From JAMXLO01 sp963818775 (lineage in GTDB: Bacteria; Pseudomonadota; Alphaproteobacteria; Acetobacterales; Acetobacteraceae): 64,000 nucleotides of DNA. Where the stretch lies: NCBI GenBank assembly GCA_963818775.1, contig CAWFUF010000004.1, forward strand, positions 62,001 through 126,000, read 5' to 3'. The notes beneath the pieces are model-generated. The model worked only from the letters and a program-made list of their open reading frames with translations, was not told where the DNA came from and ran no database searches. The position numbers and the translations under genes are program-made. Shown piece by piece: positions 52,213-61,269 of the stretch. How positions within the stretch are numbered: the stretch's first letter is position 1; every line of letters starts with the position of its first letter.

Positions 52213-52896
52213 GTGGAACTCAACGCGGACTTCACTCGGCGCGCGGCGGTGCATTCGGCGCGGCTGCCCTGGACGCCTTCGCCGATCGCCGGCGTTGAGC
52301 GCCGCATGCTCGACCGGATCGGTGATGAGGTGGCGCGGGCGACGTCAATCGTGCGCTACGCCCCGAAGTCTCACTTCTCGGCCCATACGCACGGAGGCGG
52401 AGAGGAGTTCCTGGTGCTCGAGGGCGTGTTCGAGGATGACCAGGGTGATTTTCCGGCCGGCTGCTATATCCGCAACCCGCCCACCTCCTCGCACACGCCC
52501 GGATCGGCGCAGGGCTGCACGATCTTCGTCAAACTCTGGCAATTCGACCCCGCGGATCGCGCTCACGTGCGGATTGATACCGGCACTATGTCGCTCGTCC
52601 CCGCTTTCGGTCGCCCGGGGGTTGAGTTGATGCCGCTGTTTCAGGACCGCCGCGAGGATGTGCGCCTCGAGCACTGGATGCCGGGCGCCGAGGTCGTTCT
52701 CGCCACGCCGGGCGGGATCGAACTCCTCGTTCTCGACGGCGGGTTCCGCGAGGGCGGCGAGAGCTTCGAGCCGCAATCATGGCTGCGGCTTCCGCCCGGC
52801 GCCAGGCTGGAGGCCAGGGCCGTCGCAAGCGGGTGCCGGCTCTGGGTCAAGTCGGGGCACCTGCTGCACGACCAGATTGCTCCCGTGGCCGCCTGA
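52213..52896 (+). CDS. Cupin domain protein, ChrR-like
   Basis: A 227-residue protein with two cupin-like halves. The first shows SAHTHGGGEEFLVLEGVFED and a later His in SSHTPG, a metal-binding cupin set as in ChrR anti-sigma factors and acetylacetone-cleaving-type cupins. The second half is degenerate. No adjacent sigma factor is present, so an anti-sigma role is not supported by context. It starts at GTG 52213 with GGGGGAGGGCAG upstream; a longer frame overlaps lysR. Confidence 0.8.
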   Translation: MELNADFTRRAAVHSARLPWTPSPIAGVERRMLDRIGDEVARATSIVRYAPKSHFSAHTHGGGEEFLVLEGVFEDDQGDFPAGCYIRNPPTSSHTPGSAQGCTIFVKLWQFDPADRAHVRIDTGTMSLVPAFGRPGVELMPLFQDRREDVRLEHWMPGAEVVLATPGGIELLVLDGGFREGGESFEPQSWLRLPPGARLEARAVASGCRLWVKSGHLLHDQIAPVAA

Positions 52897-52924
52897 TATG
52901 TATGCGAATCCTGGCGTGTCGATA

Positions 52925-52953
52925 TTGACTCACCACAGACCCGCCACTAGGTT
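52925..52953 (+). promoter_or_regulatory. Candidate str operon promoter
   Basis: TTGACT (52925-52930) and TAGGTT (52948-52953) with 17-base spacing, about 210 bases before rpsL. The rest of the 266-base gap between the cupin gene and rpsL has no gene and would be a long GC-rich leader. Confidence 0.55.
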
Positions 52954-53162
52954 CCGCCCCCTCTGGCCGACCCGGCATGGTTGAACCGGCGGCCATCGTT
53001 TGCAGGCCGAAGTCGCGTGCGGCGCCGCCTCCGGACAGACCGGCGGGCCTAGGCCGTGGGCTCTAAAACCCGCGGGTTGGGATGCTCCCAGCCGGCGGGC
53101 TATGCCTGTCAGACGATGGCGCGCCCGCAGCAGGGCCGGCCGCACGGAATGAAAGAGGCGCG

Positions 53163-53534
53163 ATGCCGACGATAAACCAGCTCATCTCCAAGGGACGTGA
53201 GCGACAGAAGACACGGAACACGGTGCCCGCACTGCAAGGCTGTCCGCAGAAGCGGGGCGTATGTACGCGCGTCTATACGACCACGCCGAAGAAGCCGAAC
53301 TCGGCGCTGCGCAAGGTGGCGAAGGTAAGGCTGACCAACGGCTATGAGGTGGTGTCCTATATCCCAGGTGAGGGACACAACCTGCAGGAACACAGCGTGG
53401 TGCTGATCCGGGGCGGCCGCGTAAAGGACCTGCCCGGCGTGCGCTATCACATCCTGCGCGGCGTACTCGACACGCAGGGCATTGCCAAGCGACGCCAGCG
53501 CCGTTCGCTGTACGGCGCCAAGCGGCCGAAGTGA
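53163..53534 (+). CDS. rpsL: 30S ribosomal protein S12 (uS12)
   Basis: A 123-residue decoding-centre protein. PTINQLISKGRERQKTRNTV, TTPKKPNSALRKVAKVRLTN and GRVKDLPGVRYHILRG are conserved; Lys in PKKPNS and GRVKD indicates the streptomycin-sensitive form. The start at 53163 is set by family alignment; the longer frame adds 27 residues. First gene of the shortened str operon. Confidence 0.98.
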   Translation: MPTINQLISKGRERQKTRNTVPALQGCPQKRGVCTRVYTTTPKKPNSALRKVAKVRLTNGYEVVSYIPGEGHNLQEHSVVLIRGGRVKDLPGVRYHILRGVLDTQGIAKRRQRRSLYGAKRPK

Positions 53535-53541
53535 GGGTGAC

Positions 53542-54018
53542 ATGAGTCGTCGTCGTCGTGCCGTCAAACGCGAGATCCTGCCGGATGCCAAGTTCGGCGA
53601 CATCGTCATCACCCGTTTCATGAACGCGCTGATGTACGACGGCAAGAAGTCGGTCGCCGAGGGCACCGTGTATGGCGCGCTGGACGTGATGAAGCGGCGC
53701 GGTGGTGCGCAGGCCGATCCGGTGCGCATGTTCCATGAGGCGCTGGACAACGTGAAGCCGGCGGTCGAGGTGCGTTCGCGCCGCGTCGGTGGTGCGACCT
53801 ATCAGGTGCCAGTGGAGGTTCGAACAGAACGCCGCCAGGCGCTGGCGATTCGCTGGCTCATCGACGCCGCCCGCAAGCGCGGCGAGCACACGATGGAAGA
53901 CCGACTTTCGAACGAGCTGCTCGATGCAGTGAACAACCGCGGCTCTGCGGTGAAGAAGCGTGAAGACACCCATCGGATGGCGGAGGCGAACAAGGCCTTC
54001 AGTCACTACCGCTGGTGA
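53542..54018 (+). CDS. rpsG: 30S ribosomal protein S7 (uS7)
   Basis: A 158-residue 16S rRNA 3'-domain assembly protein. MSRRRRAVKREILPDAKFGD, FMNALMYDGKKSVAEGTVYG and PVEVRTERRQALAIRWLI are S7 signatures. ATG 53542 is 7 bases after the rpsL stop. Normally fusA would follow; here tuf does, 24 bases later. Confidence 0.98.
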   Translation: MSRRRRAVKREILPDAKFGDIVITRFMNALMYDGKKSVAEGTVYGALDVMKRRGGAQADPVRMFHEALDNVKPAVEVRSRRVGGATYQVPVEVRTERRQALAIRWLIDAARKRGEHTMEDRLSNELLDAVNNRGSAVKKREDTHRMAEANKAFSHYRW

Positions 54019-54042
54019 ACTGACTCAACGGAGACAACGAAG

Positions 54043-55233
<1,191 letters not shown>

Positions 55234-55243
55234 CGGAGATAGG

Positions 55244-55286
55244 CGGCACCGGCGCTCCTCGGCAACGAGGGGCGCCGGTGCCGTTT
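55244..55286 (+). terminator. Large hairpin between tuf and rpsJ (terminator or attenuator)
   Basis: CGGCACCGGCGC (55244-55255) pairs perfectly with GCGCCGGTGCCG (55272-55283). The inner stem CCTCG/CGAGG has a GCAA tetraloop, giving an 18-bp stem including one wobble pair, then TTT. It would separate str from S10 expression, though the short T-run suggests partial read-through. Confidence 0.8.
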
Positions 55287-55305
55287 GAAGGGGACCCGGA
55301 CACCG

Positions 55306-55620
55306 ATGGCCATAGACAATCAGAATATCCGCATCAGGCTCAAGGCCTACGATCACCGGGTGCTCGACAACAGCACGAAGGAGATCGTCAACACGGCCAA
55401 GCGCACGGGTGCCCAGATCCGCGGGCCGATCCCGCTGCCGACGCATATCGAGCGCTTCACCGTCAACCGTTCGCCGCATGTCGACAAGAAGAGCCGCGAG
55501 CAGTTCGAGATCCGCACGCATCGTCGGCTACTCGACATCGTGGAGCCGACGCCGCAGACGGTGGATGCACTGATGAAGCTCGACCTCGCCGCCGGCGTGG
55601 ACGTCGAGATCAAGATCTGA
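55306..55620 (+). CDS. rpsJ: 30S ribosomal protein S10 (uS10)
   Basis: A 104-residue 30S head protein, also NusE in antitermination. IRIRLKAYDHRVLDNSTKEI, TGAQIRGPIPLPTHIERFTV and NRSPHVDKKSREQFEIRTHR are conserved. The start at 55306 follows the hairpin by 22 bases. It opens the S10 operon. Confidence 0.98.
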   Translation: MAIDNQNIRIRLKAYDHRVLDNSTKEIVNTAKRTGAQIRGPIPLPTHIERFTVNRSPHVDKKSREQFEIRTHRRLLDIVEPTPQTVDALMKLDLAAGVDVEIKI

Positions 55621-55624
55621 CGCC

Positions 55625-56332
55625 ATGGCAACCGCAATGTCCCCTCGGCGCACCGGATTGCTGGCCAAGAAGCTGGGCATGGCCCGGATATTTCGCGACG
55701 ACGGCACGCATGTGCCGGTGACCGTGTTGCAGCTCGACGGGCTGCAGGTGGTCGCCCAGCGCACTGCGGAGAAGGACGGCTACGATGCCGTGCAGCTTGG
55801 CTGGGGGAAGGCCAAGGTCAAGAATGTGTCGCAGCCCAATCGCGGCCACTTCGCCAAGGCAAAGGTCGAGCCTAAGGCGAAACTCATAGAGTTCCGCGTT
55901 GCCGCTGATGCGTTGCTGGAGCCGGGTGCCACGCTGTCAGCGGCGCACTTCGCGGTGGGACAGCGCGTCGATGTGTGCGGGACCACGCAGGGCAAGGGCT
56001 TCGCCGGCGGCATGAAGCGTTGGAATTTTTCCGGCCTCGAGGCGAGCCACGGTGTCTCCATCAGCCATCGCAGTCTCGGTTCCACCGGCAATCGGCAGGA
56101 TCCGGGCAAGACATTCAAGAACAAGAAGATGGCCGGCCATCTCGGCGTTGAGCGCGTCACCACGCTGAACCTCGTCATCGCCGCGGTGGATGCGGAGAAG
56201 GGTCTGTTGATGATCAAGGGCGCGGTGCCCGGAGCGAAGGGCGGCTACGTGATGGTGCGCGATGCAGTGAAGCGCGCGCGGCCAGCGGATGTGCCTTACC
56301 CTGCGGCTCTTGTCGAAGCGCAGGCGGGCTGA
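55625..56332 (+). CDS. rplC: 50S ribosomal protein L3 (uL3)
   Basis: A 235-residue early-assembly protein near the peptidyl transferase centre. GLLAKKLGMARIFRDDGTHV and TQGKGFAGGMKRWNFSGLEA are conserved, and SHRSLGSTGNRQDPGKTFK forms the central extension with a modifiable Gln. It starts 4 bases after rpsJ. Confidence 0.98.
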   Translation: MATAMSPRRTGLLAKKLGMARIFRDDGTHVPVTVLQLDGLQVVAQRTAEKDGYDAVQLGWGKAKVKNVSQPNRGHFAKAKVEPKAKLIEFRVAADALLEPGATLSAAHFAVGQRVDVCGTTQGKGFAGGMKRWNFSGLEASHGVSISHRSLGSTGNRQDPGKTFKNKKMAGHLGVERVTTLNLVIAAVDAEKGLLMIKGAVPGAKGGYVMVRDAVKRARPADVPYPAALVEAQAG

Positions 56333-56335
56333 ACG

Positions 56336-56986
56336 ATGCAGGTCGAAGTCACCACCCTCGACAAGGCAAGCGCCGGCAACGCGGAGTTGCCGGATGATCT
56401 GTTTGCCGCCAAGCCGCGTGCCGACATCATGGCGCGCGTGGTGCACTGGCAGTTGGCGAAGCGCCGCGCCGGCACGCACAGCACCAAGGGCATGAACGAC
56501 GTGTCCGGCACGACACGCAAGCCATATCGGCAGAAGGGCACCGGCAATGCGCGCCAGGGCAGCCTGCGCGCGCCGCAGTTCCGCAAGGGCGGCATCGTTC
56601 ACGGGCCGATCCCGCGTTCGCACGAATATAGCCTCAACAAGAAGGTGCGCCGGCTCGGCCTGATCTCCGCGCTGTCCCAGAAGCAGGCGGACGGAAAGCT
56701 GGTCGTGCTCGACGCGGCGAGCGGTGCGGCCAAGACCGGCGAGCTGGCGAAGAAGCTGAGGGCACTTGGCTGGACTTCGGTGCTTGTCGTCGATCACGCC
56801 GTCGATGTCGGCTTCCTGCGCGCCAGTCGGAACATACCCGGCATCGACGTGCTGCCCACGGTCGGTGCCAACGTGTACGACATCCTGAACCACGACATGC
56901 TGGCGATCACCACCGCCGGCGTCGAGGGGTTGAAGCAGCGGCTCGGTCCGAAGGCAGCTCCGACGAACGGGGAAGGTGCGGTATGA
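56336..56986 (+). CDS. rplD: 50S ribosomal protein L4 (uL4)
   Basis: A 216-residue exit-tunnel protein; in enterobacteria L4 also represses the S10 operon. RRAGTHSTKGMNDVSGTTRK, PYRQKGTGNARQGSLRAPQF and RKGGIVHGPIPRSHEYSLNK form the tunnel loop. The stop overlaps the rplW ATG by four bases. Confidence 0.98.
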   Translation: MQVEVTTLDKASAGNAELPDDLFAAKPRADIMARVVHWQLAKRRAGTHSTKGMNDVSGTTRKPYRQKGTGNARQGSLRAPQFRKGGIVHGPIPRSHEYSLNKKVRRLGLISALSQKQADGKLVVLDAASGAAKTGELAKKLRALGWTSVLVVDHAVDVGFLRASRNIPGIDVLPTVGANVYDILNHDMLAITTAGVEGLKQRLGPKAAPTNGEGAV

Positions 56987-57309
56987 GCGGCACAGTCAAA
57001 CGCAAGCCGACGCTGTCGCGGGAGGCGATGTATCAGATCATCCGCGCACCGGTGATCACCGAGAAGGCGACCATGCTATCGGAGAGCGGGCAGTTCGTGT
57101 TCCGTGTCGCGCCGGATGCGAACAAGCGCGAGATCAAGGCGGCAGTCGAGGGCCTGTTCGGCGTCACCGTGCTCGCGGTCAACACGCTGGTGCTGAAGGG
57201 CAAGACCAAGCGCTTCCGCGGGCGGCCAGGCACCCGCTCCGACGTGAAGAAGGCGTTCGTCAAGCTGGCCGCCGGCCAGTCAATCGATTTCACCACTGGG
57301 CTCGCGTAG
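56983..57309 (+). CDS. rplW: 50S ribosomal protein L23 (uL23)
   Basis: A 108-residue protein at the tunnel exit that docks SRP and trigger factor. YQIIRAPVITEKATMLSESG, FRVAPDANKREIKAAVEGLF and LKGKTKRFRGRPGTRSDVKK match L23. It is slightly extended at the N-terminus (about 12 basic residues). ATGA overlap with rplD. Confidence 0.97.
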   Translation: MSGTVKRKPTLSREAMYQIIRAPVITEKATMLSESGQFVFRVAPDANKREIKAAVEGLFGVTVLAVNTLVLKGKTKRFRGRPGTRSDVKKAFVKLAAGQSIDFTTGLA

Positions 57310-57324
57310 GGGGCCTCGCACAAG

Positions 57325-58155
57325 ATGGCACTAAGACAGTTCAATCCGGTCACGGCGAGCCTGCGCGGCACGGTGCTGATCAACCGTTCCGAGTTGTGGA
57401 AGGGCAAGCCGGTCAAGGCGCTGACCGAAGGCAAGATCGGCACCGGCGGGCGCAACAATCATGGCCGCATCACCAGCCGCTTCATCGGTGGCGGCCACAA
57501 GCAGGCATATCGCTACGTCGACTTCAAGCGGCGCAAGTTCGACGTGCCGGCGACGGTGGAGCGGCTGGAGTACGACCCCAACCGCAGCGCATTCATCGCG
57601 CTGGTGAAGTATCAGGACGGCGAGCTCGCTTACATCATCGCGCCGCAGCGGTTGCGCCCCGGCGATGCGGTGGTGTCCGGCGCGCGCGTCGACATCAAGC
57701 CGGGCAATGCGATGCCGATGGCCGCGATTCCGGTCGGCACAATCATCCACAACATCGAGATGAAGCCGGCGGCGGGCGGCAAGATCGCGCGGGCGGCGGG
57801 CACTTATGCGCAGCTAGTCGGCAAGGACGCGGGCTGGGCGCAGATCAAGCTGTCGTCGGGTGAGCTGCGGATCGTGCGCGCCGAGTGCATGGCGTCGATC
57901 GGCGCGGTGTCGAACCCCGACAACATGAACCAGAAGATCGGCAAGGCTGGACGCACGCGCTGGCTTGGCAAACGGCCACACAACCGCGGCGTGGTGATGA
58001 ATCCGGTGGATCATCCGCTGGGCGGTGGCGAGGGACGCAGCTCGGGTGGGCGGCATCCGGTGTCACCGTGGGGTCAGCCGACCAAGGGCTACAAGACGCG
58101 CTCCAACAAGCGCACCGACAAGATGATCATCCGCCGCCGCAACAAGGGCAAATAA
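57325..58155 (+). CDS. rplB: 50S ribosomal protein L2 (uL2)
   Basis: A 276-residue protein needed for subunit joining and peptidyl transfer. GRNNHGRITSRFIGGGHKQA, then YRYVDFKRRKFDVP, and NPVDHPLGGGEGRSSGGRHP with the critical His are intact, and TRSNKRTDKMIIRRR closes the protein. It sits between rplW and rpsS. Confidence 0.99.
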   Translation: MALRQFNPVTASLRGTVLINRSELWKGKPVKALTEGKIGTGGRNNHGRITSRFIGGGHKQAYRYVDFKRRKFDVPATVERLEYDPNRSAFIALVKYQDGELAYIIAPQRLRPGDAVVSGARVDIKPGNAMPMAAIPVGTIIHNIEMKPAAGGKIARAAGTYAQLVGKDAGWAQIKLSSGELRIVRAECMASIGAVSNPDNMNQKIGKAGRTRWLGKRPHNRGVVMNPVDHPLGGGEGRSSGGRHPVSPWGQPTKGYKTRSNKRTDKMIIRRRNKGK

Positions 58156-58156
58156 G

Positions 58157-58435
58157 ATGGCGCGTTCCGTTTGGAAGGGTCCGTTCGTCGATGGCTATCT
58201 ACTGAACAAGGCAGATGCCTCGCGCCAATCGGGCCGCAACGAGATCATCAGGATCTGGTCGCGCCGCTCGACCATCCTGCCGCAGTTCGTCGGGCTGACC
58301 TTTGGCGTCTACAACGGCCACAAATTCCTGCCGGTGCAGGTGAACGAGAACATGGTGGGTCATAAGTTCGGCGAGTTCTCGCCGACGCGCACCTTCACCG
58401 GTCATTCCGGCGACAAGCGGGCGCGGCGCACATGA
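58157..58435 (+). CDS. rpsS: 30S ribosomal protein S19 (uS19)
   Basis: A 92-residue 30S head protein contacting tRNA. SVWKGPFVDGYLLNKAD, IIRIWSRRSTILPQFVGLTF and VYNGHKFLPVQVNENMVGHK then FGEFSPTRTFTGHSGDK match the family. It starts one base after the rplB stop and overlaps rplV by four bases. Confidence 0.99.
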   Translation: MARSVWKGPFVDGYLLNKADASRQSGRNEIIRIWSRRSTILPQFVGLTFGVYNGHKFLPVQVNENMVGHKFGEFSPTRTFTGHSGDKRARRT

Positions 58436-58821
58436 GCAAGTCCAGTCATCCGCGCGCGCTGGCCGACACCGAGGCGCAGGCGATCGTGTCGAACCTGCGT
58501 GTGTCGCCGCGCAAGCTGAACCTGGTTGCCGGACTGATCCGCAACCTGCCGGCACAGCAGGCGGTGGCGACGCTGACCTTTTCCAAGCGCCGCATCGCAC
58601 AGCAGGTGAAGAAGGCACTGGAGAGCGCGATCGCCAACGCGGAGAACAACCATCAGCTCGATGTCGATCGGCTGGTGGTGTCGCGCGCGGAGGTAGGGCG
58701 TTCGGTGGTAATGCGCCGTTTTCATGCACGTGGCCGCGGTCGCGCGGCCCGCGTCGAAAAGTGGTTCAGCCATCTGAAGATCGTCGTCGCCGAACGTGCA
58801 CAGGAAACGGAGGCCGCATAG
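58432..58821 (+). CDS. rplV: 50S ribosomal protein L22 (uL22)
   Basis: A 129-residue tunnel protein. NLRVSPRKLNLVAGLIRNLP, ANAENNHQLDVDRLVVSRAE and RFHARGRGRAARVEKWFSHL include the beta-hairpin involved in macrolide response. Immediately followed by rpsC. Confidence 0.98.
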   Translation: MSKSSHPRALADTEAQAIVSNLRVSPRKLNLVAGLIRNLPAQQAVATLTFSKRRIAQQVKKALESAIANAENNHQLDVDRLVVSRAEVGRSVVMRRFHARGRGRAARVEKWFSHLKIVVAERAQETEAA

Positions 58822-59499
58822 ATGGGTCACAAGGTCAATCCGATCGGGCTGCGTCTCGGCATCAACCGTACCTGGGACAGTCGCTGGTTTGCCGGCGACG
58901 ACTACTCGAAGCAACTGCACGAGGACCTGAGGCTGCGTGGTCATTTGCGCAGGAAGTTGCACGGCGCCGGCGTCTCGCGTGTGGTGATCGAGCGTCCGGC
59001 GAAGAAGCCGCGCGTCACGATCTACGCGGCGCGGCCTGGCGTGGTGATCGGTAAGAAGGGCCAGGACATCGAGGTGCTGAAGAAGGACCTCAGCCGAATG
59101 GCCAATGCAGACGTTGCACTGAACATCGTTGAAATCCGCAAGCCGGAGATCGACGCCCAGCTTGTGGCGGAGAACATTGCCCAGCAGCTCGAGCGTCGCG
59201 TTGCGTTCCGCCGTGCCATGAAGCGCGCGGTGCAGTCGGCGATGCGGTTGGGCGCGCAGGGCATCCGGATCAACTGCGGCGGCCGGCTCGGTGGCGCTGA
59301 GATCGCGCGCGTCGAGTGGTATCGCGAAGGTCGTGTGCCGCTCCACACGCTGCGCGCCGACATCGACTTCGGCGAGGCGACGGCGAAGACCACCTACGGC
59401 ACCTGCGGTGTGAAGGTGTGGGTGTTCAAGGGCGAGATCATGGCGCACGACCCGCAGGCACAGGATCGCCGCGCGGCCGAGCAGGCGCCGCAACGGTGA
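58822..59499 (+). CDS. rpsC: 30S ribosomal protein S3 (uS3)
   Basis: A 225-residue mRNA-entry protein. MGHKVNPIGLRLGINRTWDS, the KH-domain motif AARPGVVIGKKGQDIEVLKK and GRLGGAEIARVEWYREGRVP are conserved, and TTYGTCGVKVWVFKGE closes the C-domain. It starts directly after the rplV stop; a family A repeat lies in the gap to rplP. Confidence 0.99.
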   Translation: MGHKVNPIGLRLGINRTWDSRWFAGDDYSKQLHEDLRLRGHLRRKLHGAGVSRVVIERPAKKPRVTIYAARPGVVIGKKGQDIEVLKKDLSRMANADVALNIVEIRKPEIDAQLVAENIAQQLERRVAFRRAMKRAVQSAMRLGAQGIRINCGGRLGGAEIARVEWYREGRVPLHTLRADIDFGEATAKTTYGTCGVKVWVFKGEIMAHDPQAQDRRAAEQAPQR

Positions 59500-59525
59500 C
59501 GCGCAGGACGCGCGTGAAGGAAAGA

Positions 59526-59557
59526 CGTGGATGGCGGGCCTTCGCCCGCCATGACGG
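59526..59557. repeat. Palindromic repeat, family A, single-hairpin copy
   Basis: CGTGG, then ATGGCGGGC-CTTC-GCCCGCCAT, then GACGG: one half of the double hairpin found at 45362-45453. It lies in the 77-base rpsC-rplP gap and is therefore inside the S10 transcript. Confidence 0.87.
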
Positions 59558-59576
59558 CAAGCGAGAGTAACGGGCA

Positions 59577-59993
59577 ATGCTGCAACCGAAGCGCACAAAA
59601 TACCGCAAGGCGCACAAGGGTCGTATCCGTGGCAACGCCAAGGGTGGCGTGTCGCTGAACTTTGGCACCTATGGGCTGAAGGCGCTCGAGCCGGAACGCA
59701 TCACGGCGCGGCAGATCGAGGCGGCACGACGCGCCATCACGCGCGCGATGAAGCGCACCGGGCGCGTGTGGATCCGCATCTTCCCCGACGTGCCCGTCTC
59801 GGCGAAGCCGGCCGAGGTGCGGATGGGGTCGGGCAAGGGCTCGCCGGAGTTCTGGGTGTGTCGCGTGGCACCCGGCAAGATCATGTTCGAGATCGATGGC
59901 GTGCCGCCCGATCTGGCGCGCGAGGCATTGACGCTCGGCGCGGCGAAATTGCCGATCCGTACGCGGTTCATCGCCCGTATCGGAGACGCGTGA
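59577..59993 (+). CDS. rplP: 50S ribosomal protein L16 (uL16)
   Basis: A 138-residue protein near the A-site tRNA elbow. MLQPKRTKYRKAHKGRIRGN, ITARQIEAARRAITRAMKRT and WIRIFPDVPVSAKPAEVRMG then GSGKGSPEFWVCRVAPGKI are conserved. Its stop overlaps the rpmC ATG (TGATG). Confidence 0.99.
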   Translation: MLQPKRTKYRKAHKGRIRGNAKGGVSLNFGTYGLKALEPERITARQIEAARRAITRAMKRTGRVWIRIFPDVPVSAKPAEVRMGSGKGSPEFWVCRVAPGKIMFEIDGVPPDLAREALTLGAAKLPIRTRFIARIGDA

Positions 59994-60217
59994 TGGCGAA
60001 CAAGGCAGTTGATGTGCGCGCGAAGACGCCGGACGAACTGAGCACGATGTTGCTCGATCTGCGCAAGGAGCAGTTCAACCTGCGCTTTCAGCGCGCGACC
60101 GGCCAGCAGGAAGGCGTCGGCCGCGTGCGCCTGGTGCGCCGTGAAATCGCGCGGGTGAAGACAATCCTTGATGAAAAGAACCGGGCGGAGCAGCAGCGCT
60201 CCGCAGCGAAGTCGTAA
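59993..60217 (+). CDS. rpmC: 50S ribosomal protein L29 (uL29)
   Basis: A 74-residue two-helix protein at the tunnel exit. KTPDELSTMLLDLRKEQFNL and RFQRATGQQEGVGRVRLVRR then EIARVKTILDEK match L29. The start at 59993 is coupled to rplP; the long upstream frame is rejected. Confidence 0.97.
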   Translation: MANKAVDVRAKTPDELSTMLLDLRKEQFNLRFQRATGQQEGVGRVRLVRREIARVKTILDEKNRAEQQRSAAKS

Positions 60218-60233
60218 GGGAGATCAGCGCGAT

Positions 60234-60515
60234 ATGCCAAAGCGCGTCCTGAGCGGGCGAGTGACGAGTGACAAGATGGACAAGACCGTGACGGTCCTGG
60301 TCGATCGTCGCGTCATGCATCCGCTATACAAGAAGTTCATCCGCCGTTCGAAGAAGTATGCGGCGCACGACGAAGCGAACCTGTGCAAGGCAGGTGACCT
60401 GGTGCGCATCGAGGAGTGTCGCCCGATCAGCAAGCGCAAGACCTGGCTGGTGATCGAGCGCAACGGATCGCGTCTCGAGAGCGAAGCGCCGGCTAAGGAA
60501 GGAGTGGCGGCATGA
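60234..60515 (+). CDS. rpsQ: 30S ribosomal protein S17 (uS17)
   Basis: A 93-residue OB-fold primary 16S rRNA binder. MPKRVLSGRVTSDKMDKTVT, HPLYKKFIRRSKKYAAHDE and RIEECRPISKRKTWLVIE are conserved. ATG 60234 follows AAGGGAGATC. Overlaps rplN by four bases. Confidence 0.98.
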   Translation: MPKRVLSGRVTSDKMDKTVTVLVDRRVMHPLYKKFIRRSKKYAAHDEANLCKAGDLVRIEECRPISKRKTWLVIERNGSRLESEAPAKEGVAA

Positions 60516-60880
60516 TCTCGGTCGAGAGCAATCTGGAAGTCGCCGACAACTCGGGTGCGCGCCGCGTGCAGTGCATCAAGGTGTTGGGCGGCTCGAAGCG
60601 CAAGACCGCCTCGGTGGGCGATATCATCGTCGTCTCCATCAAGGAGGCGATCCCGCGCGGCAAGGTGAAGAAGGGCGACGTGCACCAGGCGGTGATCGTT
60701 CGCACTGCCTTCCCGGTACGCCGTGGTGACGGCAGCGCGATCCGTTTCGACCGCAACGCCGCGGTGCTGATCAACAAGCAGCTCGAGCCGATCGGCACAC
60801 GCATCTTCGGCCCGGTGGTGCGCGAGCTGCGGGCGCGGAAGTTCGCCAAGATCATGTCGCTCGCGCCTGAGGTCTTGTGA
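60512..60880 (+). CDS. rplN: 50S ribosomal protein L14 (uL14)
   Basis: A 122-residue interface protein and silencing-factor docking site. MISVESNLEVADNSGARRVQ, ASVGDIIVVSIKEAIPRGKV and FDRNAAVLINKQLEPIGTRI then FGPVVRELR are conserved. The stop overlaps the rplX ATG (TGATG). Confidence 0.99.
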   Translation: MISVESNLEVADNSGARRVQCIKVLGGSKRKTASVGDIIVVSIKEAIPRGKVKKGDVHQAVIVRTAFPVRRGDGSAIRFDRNAAVLINKQLEPIGTRIFGPVVRELRARKFAKIMSLAPEVL

Positions 60881-61200
60881 TGGCCGCGCGTATCCGCAAG
60901 GGCGACACGGTGGTGGTCATCTCGGGCGTCAACAAGGGTCGCCGCGGCGAGGTGTTGCGCGTGCTGCCGAAGGCGGAGCGCGCGGTGGTGCAGGGTGTCG
61001 CGATGGCGACGCGGCACGTGAAGCCGCGCGGCATGCAGGAGCCTGGCGGCATCCGTGAGCAGGAGGCCGCGGTCCATCTGTCCAATCTGATGCTGGTCGA
61101 TCCGCGGAGTGAGAAGCCGACCAAGGTCGGGTTCCGCCTGCTGGACGATGGGCGGAAGGTGCGCGTCGCGAAGGTGACGGGCGAGTTGATCGAAAACTGA
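60880..61200 (+). CDS. rplX: 50S ribosomal protein L24 (uL24)
   Basis: A 106-residue assembly initiator. RIRKGDTVVVISGVNKGRRG is the KOW motif; PRGMQEPGGIREQEAAVHLS and FRLLDDGRKVRVAKVTGELI follow. ATG 60880 is coupled to the rplN stop. A degenerate family A repeat begins at its own stop codon. Confidence 0.98.
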   Translation: MAARIRKGDTVVVISGVNKGRRGEVLRVLPKAERAVVQGVAMATRHVKPRGMQEPGGIREQEAAVHLSNLMLVDPRSEKPTKVGFRLLDDGRKVRVAKVTGELIEN

Positions 61201-61227
61201 TGGCCGGGACAGGCTTGGCCATGACGG
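61200..61227. repeat. Palindromic repeat, family A, degenerate half copy
   Basis: ATGGCCGGGACAGGCTTGGC then CATGACGG: a decayed version of the ATGGCCGGGC...CATGACGG half of the element at 45362. It starts on the last base of the rplX stop and lies in the 69-base gap before rplE. Confidence 0.7.
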
Positions 61228-61269
61228 GTGAGGACTGGGCTGACGCCCAGAACCACGTATGAGGTCCAC

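Noticed and set aside
52213..52896. Cupin as an anti-sigma factor (ChrR) with sigma partner
   Set aside because: No ECF sigma gene is adjacent and the N-terminal zinc-binding anti-sigma domain of ChrR is not seen; only the cupin part fits.
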